This document shows, one piece after another, positions 15,235 through 22,227 of a stretch of DNA of 25,123 bases. Within the stretch, counting starts at the first letter, position 1. Each line of letters opens with the position of its first letter. The translations under genes were made by a program, and so were the position numbers. The notes beneath the pieces were generated by a model that saw nothing but the letters and a program-made list of their open reading frames with translations, made no database searches and was not told the DNA's origin. The stretch comes from JAFARZ01 sp035651595 (lineage in GTDB: Bacteria > Actinomycetota > Actinomycetes > Streptosporangiales > Streptosporangiaceae), in assembly GCA_035651595.1 (NCBI GenBank), contig DASRFJ010000146.1:1-25123 (forward strand), in the 5' to 3' direction.

Positions 15235-15348
15235 ATGCGAGCCGCACCGAAGGGCCGCGGCAGTGCCTGACCCGAGGAGCCCCGCAGCGAAGCGAGGAGC
15301 GACGAGGTGAAGGCACTGCCTCGAAGCGGCCCGTAGGGAGGCTCGCAT
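15235..15348. repeat. 114-bp inverted repeat between arc and dop
   Basis: Three stem blocks pair across the element: 15235-15243 with 15340-15348 (9 bp), 15252-15258 with 15326-15332 (7 bp) and 15259-15268 with 15311-15320 (10 bp), separated by small internal bulges. The inner about 42 nt holds two GAGGAGC copies. The right arm ends immediately next to the arc stop codon (15349-15351), so the hairpin would form at the very 3' end of the arc mRNA and before the dop promoter. It may act as a terminator, or may be a small mobile palindromic element. Confidence 0.75.
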
Positions 15349-17142
15349 CTATAGATACTGCCCGGTGTTGGCGACTGTGTCGATCGAGCGGCCGGCCTCG
15401 GTGCCGCTCTTGCCGGAGACCAGCGTCCTGATGTAGACGATCCGCTCGCCCTTCTTACCGGAGATCCGTGCCCAGTCGTCGGGGTTCGTGGTGTTCGGCA
15501 GGTCCTCGTTCTCGCTGAACTCGTCAACGCACGCGGCCAGCAGGTGCGCGACCCGCAGTCCCTTCTGCCCGGTGTCCAGGAACTCCTTGATCGCCATCTT
15601 CTTGGCTCGCGCCACGATGTTCTCGATCATCGCGCCGGAGTTGAAGTCCTTGAAGTACAGCACTTCCTTGTCACCGTTGGCGTAGGTGACCTCGAGGAAC
15701 CTGTTCTCCTCGGTCTCGGTGTACATCCGCTCCACCACGCGCTGGATCATCGCGGTCACGGTGGCCGCAGCCGACCCGCCGTGCTCGGAGACATCGTCCG
15801 GGTGCAGCGGCAGCTCGGTGAGCACGTACTTCGAGAAGATGTCCTTGGCCGCCTCCGCGTCCGGGCGCTCGATCTTGATCTTGACGTCCAGCCGGCCTGG
15901 CCGCAGGATCGCCGGGTCGATCATGTCCTCGCGGTTCGAGGCGCCGATCACGATGACGTTCTCCAGGCCCTCCACGCCGTCGATCTCGGACAGCAGCTGG
16001 GGCACGATCGTGTTCTCCACGTCCGACGACACGCCGGACCCGCGGGTGCGGAAGATCGAGTCCATCTCGTCGAAGAACACGATGACCGGCATGCCCTCCG
16101 ACGCCTTCTCCCTGGCGCGCTGGAACACCAGCCGGATGTGCCGCTCGGTCTCGCCGACGTACTTGTTCAGCAGCTCCGGGCCCTTGATGTTCAGGAAGAA
16201 GCTCTTGCCCGGGCCGGCCCCGGCTGGCGCGTCCTCGCCGGCCGCCGCTGTCTTTTCCGCGACCTGCTTGGCCAGGGAGTTCGCCACCGCCTTCGCGATC
16301 AGCGTCTTGCCGCAGCCGGGCGGGCCGTACAGCAGCACGCCCTTCGGCGGGCGCAGCTGGTGCTCCTTGAACAGGTCCGCGTGCAGATACGGCAGCTCGA
16401 TCGCGTCCCTGATCTGCTCGATCTGCGCGGACAGGCCGCCGATGTCGTGGTAGGAGATGTCCGGGACTTCCTCGAGGATGAGCTCCTCGACCTCGGCCTT
16501 CGGGATGCGCTCGTACACGTATCCGGACCGCGGCTCGAGCAGCAGTGAGTCGCCGGCCCGCAGCGTCTCTTGCAGCAGCGGCTCGGCCAGCCGGACCACG
16601 CGCTCCTCGTCGGCGTGCGAGATCACCAGGGCCCGCTCGCTGTCGGCGAGCAGCTCCTTGAGCATGACGACTTCGCCGGCCGTCTCGTAGCCCTGCGCGA
16701 GCACCACGTTCAGCGCCTCGTTCAGCACCACTTCCTGGCCCGCGCGCAGGTCGTCGAGCTCGACGTTCGGCGACACGTTCACGCGCATCTTCCGGCCGCC
16801 GGTGAACACGTCGGCGGTGCCGTCCTCGCACGGCGCCAGGAAGATGCCGAACCCGGATGGCGGCTGCGCCAGCCGGTCGACCTCCTCCTTGAGCGCGACG
16901 ATCTGGTCCCGCGCCTCGCGCAGCGTGGCGGCAAGCCGCTCGTTCTGCGACGTGACCCCGGACAGGCTCGCCTCGGTCTCGTGCAGCCGGTCCTCGAGCA
17001 TCCGAACCTGCCGCGGCCCGTCGGACAGACGTCGCCGCAGTACCGCGATCTCCTCGTCAAGGATGGAGATCTGCGCGGTAAGGCTCTTGACCTCTTCTTC
17101 GTGCCGCGAGGAACGTCCGCTGTCGCTGTCTCTGATCGCCAC
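15349..17142 (-). CDS. arc: Proteasome-associated AAA+ ATPase (Arc/Mpa)
   Basis: This hexameric unfoldase threads pupylated proteins into the proteasome. It has 597 residues from GTG 17142. An N-terminal coiled coil (about 15-95, containing NERLAATLREARDQIVALKEEVDRL) binds Pup. Two OB folds follow (about 96-240), then the AAA domain: Walker A GPPGCGKT (about 273-280), Walker B VIVFFDE (about 353-359) and the arginine-finger region NREDMIDPAILRPGRLD. The C-terminus ends GQYL, the penultimate-Tyr motif that docks into the alpha ring. A Gly/Ala-rich insert (about 297-312) follows the Walker A helix. GGAGG at 8-nt spacing favours GTG 17142 over GTG 17151. It follows trmI by 100 nt. Confidence 0.96.
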   Translation of the reverse strand: MAIRDSDSGRSSRHEEEVKSLTAQISILDEEIAVLRRRLSDGPRQVRMLEDRLHETEASLSGVTSQNERLAATLREARDQIVALKEEVDRLAQPPSGFGIFLAPCEDGTADVFTGGRKMRVNVSPNVELDDLRAGQEVVLNEALNVVLAQGYETAGEVVMLKELLADSERALVISHADEERVVRLAEPLLQETLRAGDSLLLEPRSGYVYERIPKAEVEELILEEVPDISYHDIGGLSAQIEQIRDAIELPYLHADLFKEHQLRPPKGVLLYGPPGCGKTLIAKAVANSLAKQVAEKTAAAGEDAPAGAGPGKSFFLNIKGPELLNKYVGETERHIRLVFQRAREKASEGMPVIVFFDEMDSIFRTRGSGVSSDVENTIVPQLLSEIDGVEGLENVIVIGASNREDMIDPAILRPGRLDVKIKIERPDAEAAKDIFSKYVLTELPLHPDDVSEHGGSAAATVTAMIQRVVERMYTETEENRFLEVTYANGDKEVLYFKDFNSGAMIENIVARAKKMAIKEFLDTGQKGLRVAHLLAACVDEFSENEDLPNTTNPDDWARISGKKGERIVYIRTLVSGKSGTEAGRSIDTVANTGQYL

Positions 17143-17175
17143 GACCCTCACCTCCGTCCTTGTCCCGCTAACTAG

Positions 17176-17203
17176 ACATTACCTACCCGGGGCCGTTCCC
17201 TAA
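17176..17203 (-). promoter_or_regulatory. Possible arc promoter
   Basis: On the minus strand, TTAGGG (17198-17203) and TAATGT (17176-17181) are 16 nt apart, in the 100-nt gap between trmI and arc. The predicted start would give a leader of about 27 nt that contains the GGAGG used by arc. Confidence 0.35.
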
Positions 17204-17242
17204 CCTGCCGGCCGGTATTACCGGGCAGATGCACCACAGTCG

Positions 17243-18070
17243 TTATGCCTCCGGCTCTTCTGACGACTTGGCCGGACGGCGCCGGCGGGGCGCCGGGACA
17301 ACCCCAGGAGCCAGGCGCCGCGCGGTCACCAGAAAGCCGGTATGGCCCACCATGCGGTGCTCTGGCCGCACCGCGAGCCCTTCCACATGCCAGCCGCGCA
17401 CCATCGATTCCCAGGCAGCGGGCTCGTCGAAACCTCCGTGGGCGCGGAAGGTCTCCACGGTTCTGGACAGCTGGGTGGTGGTGGCCACGTAGCAGCAAGC
17501 CAGCCCGCCGGGGAGCAGCGCGGCGGCCGCCGTCTCCGCCTGGTCCCAGGGAGCGAGCATGTCCAGCACGACACGGTCGAAATCCCCCGGACCAGGATCA
17601 AGGTCGCCGCATACCAGTTTCCAAGTGTCCGGGGCGGCGCCGAAGAACTCGGCAACGTTGCGCTGGGCGATCTCCGCGAAGTCCGGCCGGCGCTCGAAGG
17701 ACACCACCGAGCCCTCCGGCCCCACGGCCCGCAGCAGCCAGCAGGACAGCGCGCCGGAGCCCGCGCCGGCCTCCAGCACCCGGGCGCCAGGGAACACGTC
17801 GGCCATCGCGACGATCTGGGCCGCGTCCTTGGGGTACACGACGGCGGCGCCGCGCCGCATGGCGAGCGTGTAGTCGGCGAGCAGCGGCCGGAACACGACA
17901 TACGGAGTGCCACCGATCGAACGCACTACGTTACCGTCTGGGCCGCCGATGATGTCGTCGTGGTTGAGCGCGCCGCGATGGGTGTGGAACACGCCGCCAG
18001 GCCGCAGCGTGAGCAGGTGCCGCCGCCCTTTCGGGTCGGTCAGCTGGACGAGGTCGCCGGCTTGCAGCAT
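17243..18070 (-). CDS. trmI: tRNA (adenine(58)-N1)-methyltransferase TrmI
   Basis: TrmI methylates N1 of A58 in the T-loop of tRNAs using S-adenosylmethionine. The protein has 275 residues. The N-terminal small beta domain (about 1-70) contains FHTHRGALNHDDIIG; the class I Rossmann domain has the SAM-binding VLEAGAGSGALS at about 96-107 and DFDRVVLDMLAPWD at about 162-175. RPLLADYTLAMRRGAAVVYPKD is a TrmI hallmark. The C-terminal tail PRRRRPAKSSEEPEA is basic then acidic. The ATG is 6 nt after the M50 protease stop with only a weak AAAGGG upstream, so translation may be coupled. trmI next to arc is usual in actinobacteria; a functional link to the proteasome is not established. Confidence 0.95.
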   Translation of the reverse strand: MLQAGDLVQLTDPKGRRHLLTLRPGGVFHTHRGALNHDDIIGGPDGNVVRSIGGTPYVVFRPLLADYTLAMRRGAAVVYPKDAAQIVAMADVFPGARVLEAGAGSGALSCWLLRAVGPEGSVVSFERRPDFAEIAQRNVAEFFGAAPDTWKLVCGDLDPGPGDFDRVVLDMLAPWDQAETAAAALLPGGLACCYVATTTQLSRTVETFRAHGGFDEPAAWESMVRGWHVEGLAVRPEHRMVGHTGFLVTARRLAPGVVPAPRRRRPAKSSEEPEA

Positions 18071-18076
18071 GACCCT

Positions 18077-19234
18077 TTATACCCCAGCGAAGGCCAGGTC
18101 GATGTCGCGCGCCGCGAGCACGCCGTACACCTGGCCGGAGGGCTCGACCAGCAGGTACTCGGAGGCCGGCGCGCGGGCAACCGCGTTCAGCAGCGCCATG
18201 CCGGACAGGTCGGCGGGCAGCACCAGGCTCGGCTCCAGGCTGCGCGCCAGCGTGCCCGCCTCGATCCACGGGCGGCGCTGCGGCGGGGTGGCCATCACCG
18301 CGGACTCGTTCAGTATCGCGATCGGCTTGTCCTCGTGGTCGACCACGACGACGGCGCGGGCCTGGCTTTCCTCGGCCCGCCTGATCGCCTCCGCGAGCGG
18401 TGTGGCCGCGGTCACCGAGATCGCCTTGCGGGCCAGACGGCGAGCCTGCACCGTGGGCACCCGGTCGCGGAACTTCGTGGCCTTGATCGACTGCGTGGCG
18501 CCGGCCCACATGAACGCGGCGATCAGCACCAGCCACAGCTCGCTCATCATGTCCGCGGACCTGTGGGTCGACACGCCGACGACAATCGGCGCCACGACCA
18601 GCGCGACCGCGAGCCCGCGCCCGATCCACGCGGCGGTGATCGTGGACTGGGAGGCCTTGCCGGTGATCCGCCAGATCACCGCGCGCAGCATCACGCCGCC
18701 GTCCAGCGGCAGGCCGGGCAGCAGGTTGAACAGGCCGACGATCAGGTTCGCCCACCACAGCTCGAGGATCACCGTGCCGGCCACGGTGCCGTGCGCGACG
18801 AAGTGCGACAGGCAGAAGCCGACGGCCGCCAGGGCCAGCGACGTCGCCGGGCCCGCGGCGGACACCACGAACTCCTTGCCCGGCGACTGGCGCTCTCCGA
18901 TCTCGGAGATGCCGGCCAGCGGGTACAGCACGATCCGGCGCACCGGCAGCTTGTACCCGCGCGCGGTCAGCGAGTGGCCAAGCTCGTGCAGCAGCACGGA
19001 CCCGTAGAGCAGCAGGACGAACGCCGCCGCCACGAAGTACCGCGCGCTGCCGTGCAGCGTCGAGGCCAGGTCGTGGGCATAAATGAAGATGAACACGCCG
19101 GCGATGACGAACCAGTACGGCGAGATGATGACCGGGATGCCGAACGGCCGCGCAAGGACCAGACCCGGCTCAGGGCGTCCAGGCCGTGCGCGTTGTGTCT
19201 CCCGCTCCTCCGGGGGATCGGGCTGGTCCGTCAC
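18077..19234 (-). CDS. Site-2 protease family zinc metalloprotease (M50) with CBS region
   Basis: This 385-residue intramembrane protease is of the S2P/SpoIVFB-Rip3 type. After a charged N-tail (about 1-28) come membrane helices; the zinc motif HELGH is at 83-87 inside LLYGSVLLHELGHSLTARGY, and the third ligand Asp178 is in NLLPGLPLDGG. About six membrane segments run to about 275, followed by a cytoplasmic CBS-domain-like region (about 280-385) with ISVTAATPLAEAIRRAEESQARAVVVVDHED and the second-half LLVEPSGQVYGVLAARD. CBS modules in such proteases sense adenine nucleotides. GTG 19234 follows TAGCAT by 7 nt without Shine-Dalgarno; the longer frame to 19432 crosses the divergent nuclease promoter and is composition-like noise. 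Likely substrates are membrane anti-sigma factors (inference). Confidence 0.9.
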   Translation of the reverse strand: MTDQPDPPEERETQRARPGRPEPGLVLARPFGIPVIISPYWFVIAGVFIFIYAHDLASTLHGSARYFVAAAFVLLLYGSVLLHELGHSLTARGYKLPVRRIVLYPLAGISEIGERQSPGKEFVVSAAGPATSLALAAVGFCLSHFVAHGTVAGTVILELWWANLIVGLFNLLPGLPLDGGVMLRAVIWRITGKASQSTITAAWIGRGLAVALVVAPIVVGVSTHRSADMMSELWLVLIAAFMWAGATQSIKATKFRDRVPTVQARRLARKAISVTAATPLAEAIRRAEESQARAVVVVDHEDKPIAILNESAVMATPPQRRPWIEAGTLARSLEPSLVLPADLSGMALLNAVARAPASEYLLVEPSGQVYGVLAARDIDLAFAGV

Positions 19235-19241
19235 ATACCCG

Positions 19242-19247
19242 ATGCTA
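19242..19247 (-). promoter_or_regulatory. -10 element of the M50 protease gene (leaderless)
   Basis: On the minus strand TAGCAT lies 7 nt before GTG 19234. It shares the 116-bp divergent region with the nuclease promoter. No clear -35. Confidence 0.35.
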
Positions 19248-19338
19248 CGTGCCTTCGGACGGGTTCTGGCCAGTGGCGCGCGCGGCCGCCGGCGCGCCGG
19301 CTTAGCCAGCACGGCGGCCGAATGTCGGTGGCTTGCCG

Positions 19339-19344
19339 TACGGT
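19339..19344 (+). promoter_or_regulatory. -10 element of the nuclease gene (leaderless)
   Basis: TACGGT lies 6 nt before GTG 19351 and no Shine-Dalgarno is present. This geometry, repeated at other genes in the window, decides GTG 19351 over the in-frame TTG at 19333, which would place the -10 inside the coding region. Confidence 0.4.
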
Positions 19345-19350
19345 GCTGAT

Positions 19351-20460
19351 GTGGAGCAGACACTGGCACCGTCGGCTGAGCCGGCCGAGCCGGCCGAGAT
19401 CGCGGTGGCGCCGCGTGGGCCGTCCCTCTCACCGTCCCGCGCGGCCGACTTCATGACATGTCCGCTGTTGTACCGGTTCCGGGTCATCGACCGGCTGCCC
19501 GAGCCGCCGACCGAGGCCACGGCCCGCGGCACCCTGGTGCACGCCGCCCTGGAGCGGCTGTTCGACCTGCCGGCGGATGCCAGGACCCCGGAGGCAGCCC
19601 GGACCCTGCTGGAGCCGGAGTGGGACCGTCTGGCCGAGGACTCTCCCGAGCTCGCCGCCCTCTTTCCTTCTGAATCAGAACGACATGACTGGCTTGTCTC
19701 GGCCACCGCCGTTCTCGACGCGTACTTTTCGCTGGAGGACCCGCGCCGTCTGGAACCCGCTTCACGTGAGTTGCTCGTCGAGGCGGAGCTGCCTTCGGGC
19801 CTGCGGTTGCGCGGGTACATCGACCGGCTCGACGTCGCGCCAGGCGGCGAGATCAGGATCGTGGACTACAAGACCGGCAAGGCGCCTCGCGAGGCCTACG
19901 AGGCGAGCGCGCTGTTCCAGATGAAGTTCTACGCGCTGGTGATCTGGAAGATCCGCGGTGTCGTGCCCCGGGTCCTCCAGCTCATGTACCTGGCCGAGGG
20001 CCAGGTGCTGCGGTACTCGCCGGACGAGGCCGACCTGCGCGCGGTCGAGCGCAAGGTGGATGCCCTGTGGGCGGCGATTTCCCGGGCGCGCGAGGCCGGC
20101 GACTGGCGCCCCCGTCCGTCGCGGCTGTGCGACTGGTGCAACCACAAGGAGTTCTGCCCCGAGTTCGGCGGCACCCTGCCCCCGTTGCCCGAACCCAGCC
20201 CGGCCCCGGCGCCCGGCGAAGCCGCCGAGTTACCCAGAAGCACCCGTCCGCTTACCCGAGAGCCCGTCCGCTTACCCCGAAGCACCCGTCCGCTTACCCG
20301 AGAGCCCGTCCGCTTACCCGGAAGCACCCGTCCGCTTACCCGAGAGCCCGTCCGTTTACCCCGAAGCGCCCGTCCGCTTACCCGAGAGCCCGTCCGCTTA
20401 CCCCGAAGCGCCAGTCCCCCGGGGGTATGCCGCCGGACATTTCCCGATTTATCGCTATAA
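19351..20460 (+). CDS. RecB-like PD-(D/E)XK nuclease with Fe-S cysteines
   Basis: This 369-residue protein belongs to the RecB/Cas4-like exonuclease group (PDDEXK_1). The opening LSPSRAADFMTCPLLYRFRV contains Cys37. GTLVHAALERLF supplies the conserved His64, GYIDRLD gives Asp158, IVDYKTGKAP gives Asp172 and Lys174, and ALFQMKFYAL gives Gln190 and Tyr194. CDWCNHKEFC supplies Cys260, Cys263 and Cys269. With Cys37 these match the four-cysteine 4Fe-4S staple of AddB and Cas4. Residues about 275-292 are Pro/Ala-rich. The rest (about 294-369) is a basic repeat, STRPLTREPVRLPR and variants, encoded by 42-bp tandem repeats. This gene beside M50-trmI-arc is common in actinobacteria; no cas genes are present, so a general repair or processing role is likely. 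Confidence 0.9.
   Translation: MEQTLAPSAEPAEPAEIAVAPRGPSLSPSRAADFMTCPLLYRFRVIDRLPEPPTEATARGTLVHAALERLFDLPADARTPEAARTLLEPEWDRLAEDSPELAALFPSESERHDWLVSATAVLDAYFSLEDPRRLEPASRELLVEAELPSGLRLRGYIDRLDVAPGGEIRIVDYKTGKAPREAYEASALFQMKFYALVIWKIRGVVPRVLQLMYLAEGQVLRYSPDEADLRAVERKVDALWAAISRAREAGDWRPRPSRLCDWCNHKEFCPEFGGTLPPLPEPSPAPAPGEAAELPRSTRPLTREPVRLPRSTRPLTREPVRLPGSTRPLTREPVRLPRSARPLTREPVRLPRSASPPGVCRRTFPDLSL
20230..20412 (+). repeat. 42-bp tandem repeat (4.4 copies) in the nuclease 3' end
   Basis: Units begin at 20230, 20272, 20314 and 20356, with a partial fifth at 20398-20412. Each unit is a 22-nt plus 20-nt imperfect dimer, both halves beginning TTACCC and ending GTCCGC (with few changes). The unit length is a multiple of three, so copy-number change keeps the frame and alters only the length of the basic C-terminal tail. 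All three plus-strand frames stay open across it. Confidence 0.92.
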
Positions 20461-20499
20461 ACCGCGGGGCTTTGGACGCCACATCGATGCGGTTGTTCA

Positions 20500-20549
20500 T
20501 GATCACGAAGGGTTTTGCGTGCTGGAGGGCGTAAAAGTCTTCGTGATCA
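20500..20549. repeat. Hairpin with 20-bp arms downstream of the nuclease gene
   Basis: Bases 20500-20519 and 20530-20549 pair at 17 of 20 positions, including 11 consecutive pairs (TGATCACGAAG with CTTCGTGATCA), around a 10-nt loop. It begins 40 nt after the nuclease stop. It could end that transcript or be the core of a small RNA or decayed palindromic element. There is no T-tract. Confidence 0.65.
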
Positions 20550-20556
20550 ATGCTTA

Positions 20557-20575
20557 TATACCAGGTGGGGGTATA
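20557..20575. promoter_or_regulatory. Palindrome TATACC-N7-GGTATA
   Basis: A perfect 6-bp inverted repeat with a 7-nt spacer lies 52 nt upstream of the padR -35. AT-rich dyads of this shape are typical of regulator sites, but the binder is unknown. Confidence 0.35.
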
Positions 20576-20626
20576 CATGCGTCCCGGCGCTTGCTCGGGG
20601 GCGCGGGGCCGAGGGTGGACAACCGG

Positions 20627-20660
20627 TTGACGGCGCGAGATTAGTCTCATGATACTAATC
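20627..20660 (+). promoter_or_regulatory. padR promoter with overlapping operator
   Basis: TTGACG (20627-20632) and GATACT (20651-20656), 18 nt apart, form the best promoter in the window; the -10 is 6 nt before GTG 20663, so the mRNA should be leaderless. A perfect dyad GATTAGT-N8-ACTAATC (20639-20645 with 20654-20660) covers the -10 and the start site; looser CGCG extensions flank it. PadR regulators usually bind such dyads and repress their own operon, which is the likely arrangement here. Confidence 0.65.
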
Positions 20661-20662
20661 GC

Positions 20663-21313
20663 GTGAACCTGACCCGGCTGATGGCGCTGGGCACGCTTGC
20701 CCTGTACGGGCCGACGCACGGGCACCAGATTCGCCGTCTCGCCGACGTGTCCAACGCCGGGGAGTGGAGCGGGGTGAGCCCGGGCGCGCTGTACCGGGAG
20801 CTGCGCCTGATGGAGGGCGAAGGCCTGGTGGAGGCGCTGCGCACCGAGCAGATCGGCCGGCGCCCGGCCCGTACTGTGTACGCGATCACCGGCGACGGCC
20901 GGCTTGAGCTCGGCGCGCTGCGGGTGCAGGCGATCCGCAGCATGGACTACGGGCCGGATGGCCTCGGCGTGGCGCTCACCTTCGCGTTCGAGGGCGCGGA
21001 CCGCGAGGAACTGCGCGACCTGCTGCGGGCCAGGAGGGACCGGTGCGCGATCAGCGCGCGGGAACTCGAGACGCAGCGGGAACGCGGCCTCGCGGCCGGT
21101 TACCTGACGCCGGTGGAGGCAGCGGTGATGCGACGCGGCGTGCTGCACGCCGAGGCCGAGGTGGCCTGGCACGACGACTTCGACAAGCTGCTCGCGGCGC
21201 TACCAGGCGAGCAACCGGAAGGGCCGGCATGGGGATTATCGAGGCACGCGGGCTGGCGCGCACCTTCACCAGCAGGAAGCGCACGGTCGAGGCGGTCCGC
21301 GGGGTGGACCTGA
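20663..21313 (+). CDS. PadR-family transcriptional regulator
   Basis: This protein has 216 residues. The N-terminal winged helix (about 4-80) reads MALGTLALYGPTHGHQIRRL, then SPGALYRELRLMEGEGLVEAL and GRRPARTVYAITGDGRLEL, the PadR signature. A helical C-terminal dimerisation part (about 100-178) follows. The last about 38 residues are not typical, and 85 nt of them overlap the ABC ATPase gene in another frame. The GTG at 20663 is set by the leaderless promoter. It heads a PadR-ATPase-permease operon, a common self-repressed drug-efflux unit in which the exported drug releases PadR. Confidence 0.9.
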   Translation: MNLTRLMALGTLALYGPTHGHQIRRLADVSNAGEWSGVSPGALYRELRLMEGEGLVEALRTEQIGRRPARTVYAITGDGRLELGALRVQAIRSMDYGPDGLGVALTFAFEGADREELRDLLRARRDRCAISARELETQRERGLAAGYLTPVEAAVMRRGVLHAEAEVAWHDDFDKLLAALPGEQPEGPAWGLSRHAGWRAPSPAGSARSRRSAGWT

Positions 21314-22227
21314 CCGTGACCGAGGGCGAGATCGTCGGGTTCCTCGGCCCGAACGGCGCGGGCAAGACCACCACGCTGCGGATGCTCACCACGCTGCTGC
21401 GGCCGACCGCCGGTACCGCCACGGTGGCCGGGGCCGACCTGCTGCACGACCCGCTCGGCGTGCGCCGCCGGATCGGCTACGTGCCCCAGGCCATCGGCAT
21501 GACGATGGGCGGCACGGACCCGTCCTGCCTGGTCATCGAGGAGCTCACCGATCAGGCGGCGCTATACGGCATCGCGCCCGCCGAGGGCGCCAGCCGTGCG
21601 GCGCGGCTGATCGCCCAGCTGGACCTGGCGGGCCTGGAGAAGCGGCTGGTGAAGACGCTGTCCGGCGGGCAGCGGCGCCGCCTGGAGATCGCGCTCGGCC
21701 TCGTGCACCGGCCGCCGCTGGTGTTCCTTGACGAGCCGACGACCGGCCTTGACCCGCAGAGCCGCAGCAACCTGTGGGAGCACATCGGCAGGCTGCGGAC
21801 CGAACTCGGCACCACCGTCTTCCTCACCACGCATTACCTCGAGGAGGCGGACACCCTGTGCGACCGGGTGTTCATCATCGACCACGGGATGATCGTCGCC
21901 GAGGGCACACCCGACGAGCTGAAGCGGCGGATCTCCGGTGACCTCGTCACGCTCCGGGTGAACGGCGCTAGCTTGGCCGCCACCAAGCTGCTGGCGGCCC
22001 AGCCGGTGGTGCGCGAGATCAGCGAGGCGGACGATGCGATCAAGCTCACCGTGGAGCACGGCGAGGAGGCGCTGCCCGCGCTGCTGCGCGTGCTGGATGG
22101 CGCCGGGGTCACACTTCAGTCGATCAGCCTGGCCCGGCCGACGCTGGACGACGTGTTCCTCACGCTGACCGGGCGCTCACTGCGCGACGATTCCCCTCCT
22201 AAGGAGCGCGATGTCCTTCCTGCGTGA
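21229..22227 (+). CDS. ABC transporter ATP-binding protein, DrrA type
   Basis: This 332-residue ATPase has Walker A GPNGAGKTT (about 42-50), Q-loop region GYVPQAIGMT, signature LSGGQRRRLEIALG, Walker B LVFLDEPTTGLD and H-loop FLTTHYLEEADTLCD. The C-terminal about 90 residues include LARPTLDDVFLTLTGRSLRDD, as in the DrrA/CcmA-like group that exports anthracyclines and other drugs. The ATG at 21229 has GGAAGGG about 6 nt upstream; this start overlaps padR by 85 nt. A longer frame from 21043 lies in padR. Its stop overlaps the permease start by 17 nt, so expression is coupled. Confidence 0.93.
   Translation: MGIIEARGLARTFTSRKRTVEAVRGVDLTVTEGEIVGFLGPNGAGKTTTLRMLTTLLRPTAGTATVAGADLLHDPLGVRRRIGYVPQAIGMTMGGTDPSCLVIEELTDQAALYGIAPAEGASRAARLIAQLDLAGLEKRLVKTLSGGQRRRLEIALGLVHRPPLVFLDEPTTGLDPQSRSNLWEHIGRLRTELGTTVFLTTHYLEEADTLCDRVFIIDHGMIVAEGTPDELKRRISGDLVTLRVNGASLAATKLLAAQPVVREISEADDAIKLTVEHGEEALPALLRVLDGAGVTLQSISLARPTLDDVFLTLTGRSLRDDSPPKERDVLPA

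Larger units (their letters stand above)
20461..20662. other. Gap between nuclease and padR: AT-richer, rich in inverted repeats
   Basis: This 202-bp gap is clearly AT-richer in its first 115 bases than the neighbours. It contains a 20-bp-arm hairpin (20500-20549), a short palindrome (20557-20575), and the padR promoter/operator (20627-20660). A small palindrome pair overlaps the nuclease stop (20448-20452 with 20457-20461). I see no convincing gene; a 66-codon minus-strand frame from 20579 lacks an RBS and runs antisense into the minisatellite. Confidence 0.6.

Noticed and set aside
17342..19456. A 704-codon plus-strand frame across trmI and the M50 gene
   Set aside because: Antisense to two genes with catalytic motifs; composition typical of shadow frames.
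20230..20412. CRISPR array
   Set aside because: The repeats are directly contiguous 42-bp units with no unique spacers and lie inside a coding frame; no cas genes are nearby, although the host protein is Cas4-like in its cysteines.
19351..20460. Calling the nuclease Cas4
   Set aside because: It shares the RecB fold and four-cysteine pattern, but is longer, lacks cas neighbours and sits in a conserved M50-trmI-proteasome context.
20378..20579. A 66-codon minus-strand frame reading MYTPTWYISIDHEDFYALQ...
   Set aside because: It looks protein-like over the AT-rich part, but has no RBS, no recognised family, is explained by the hairpin arms, and ends antisense to the minisatellite. A translated small gene cannot be fully excluded.
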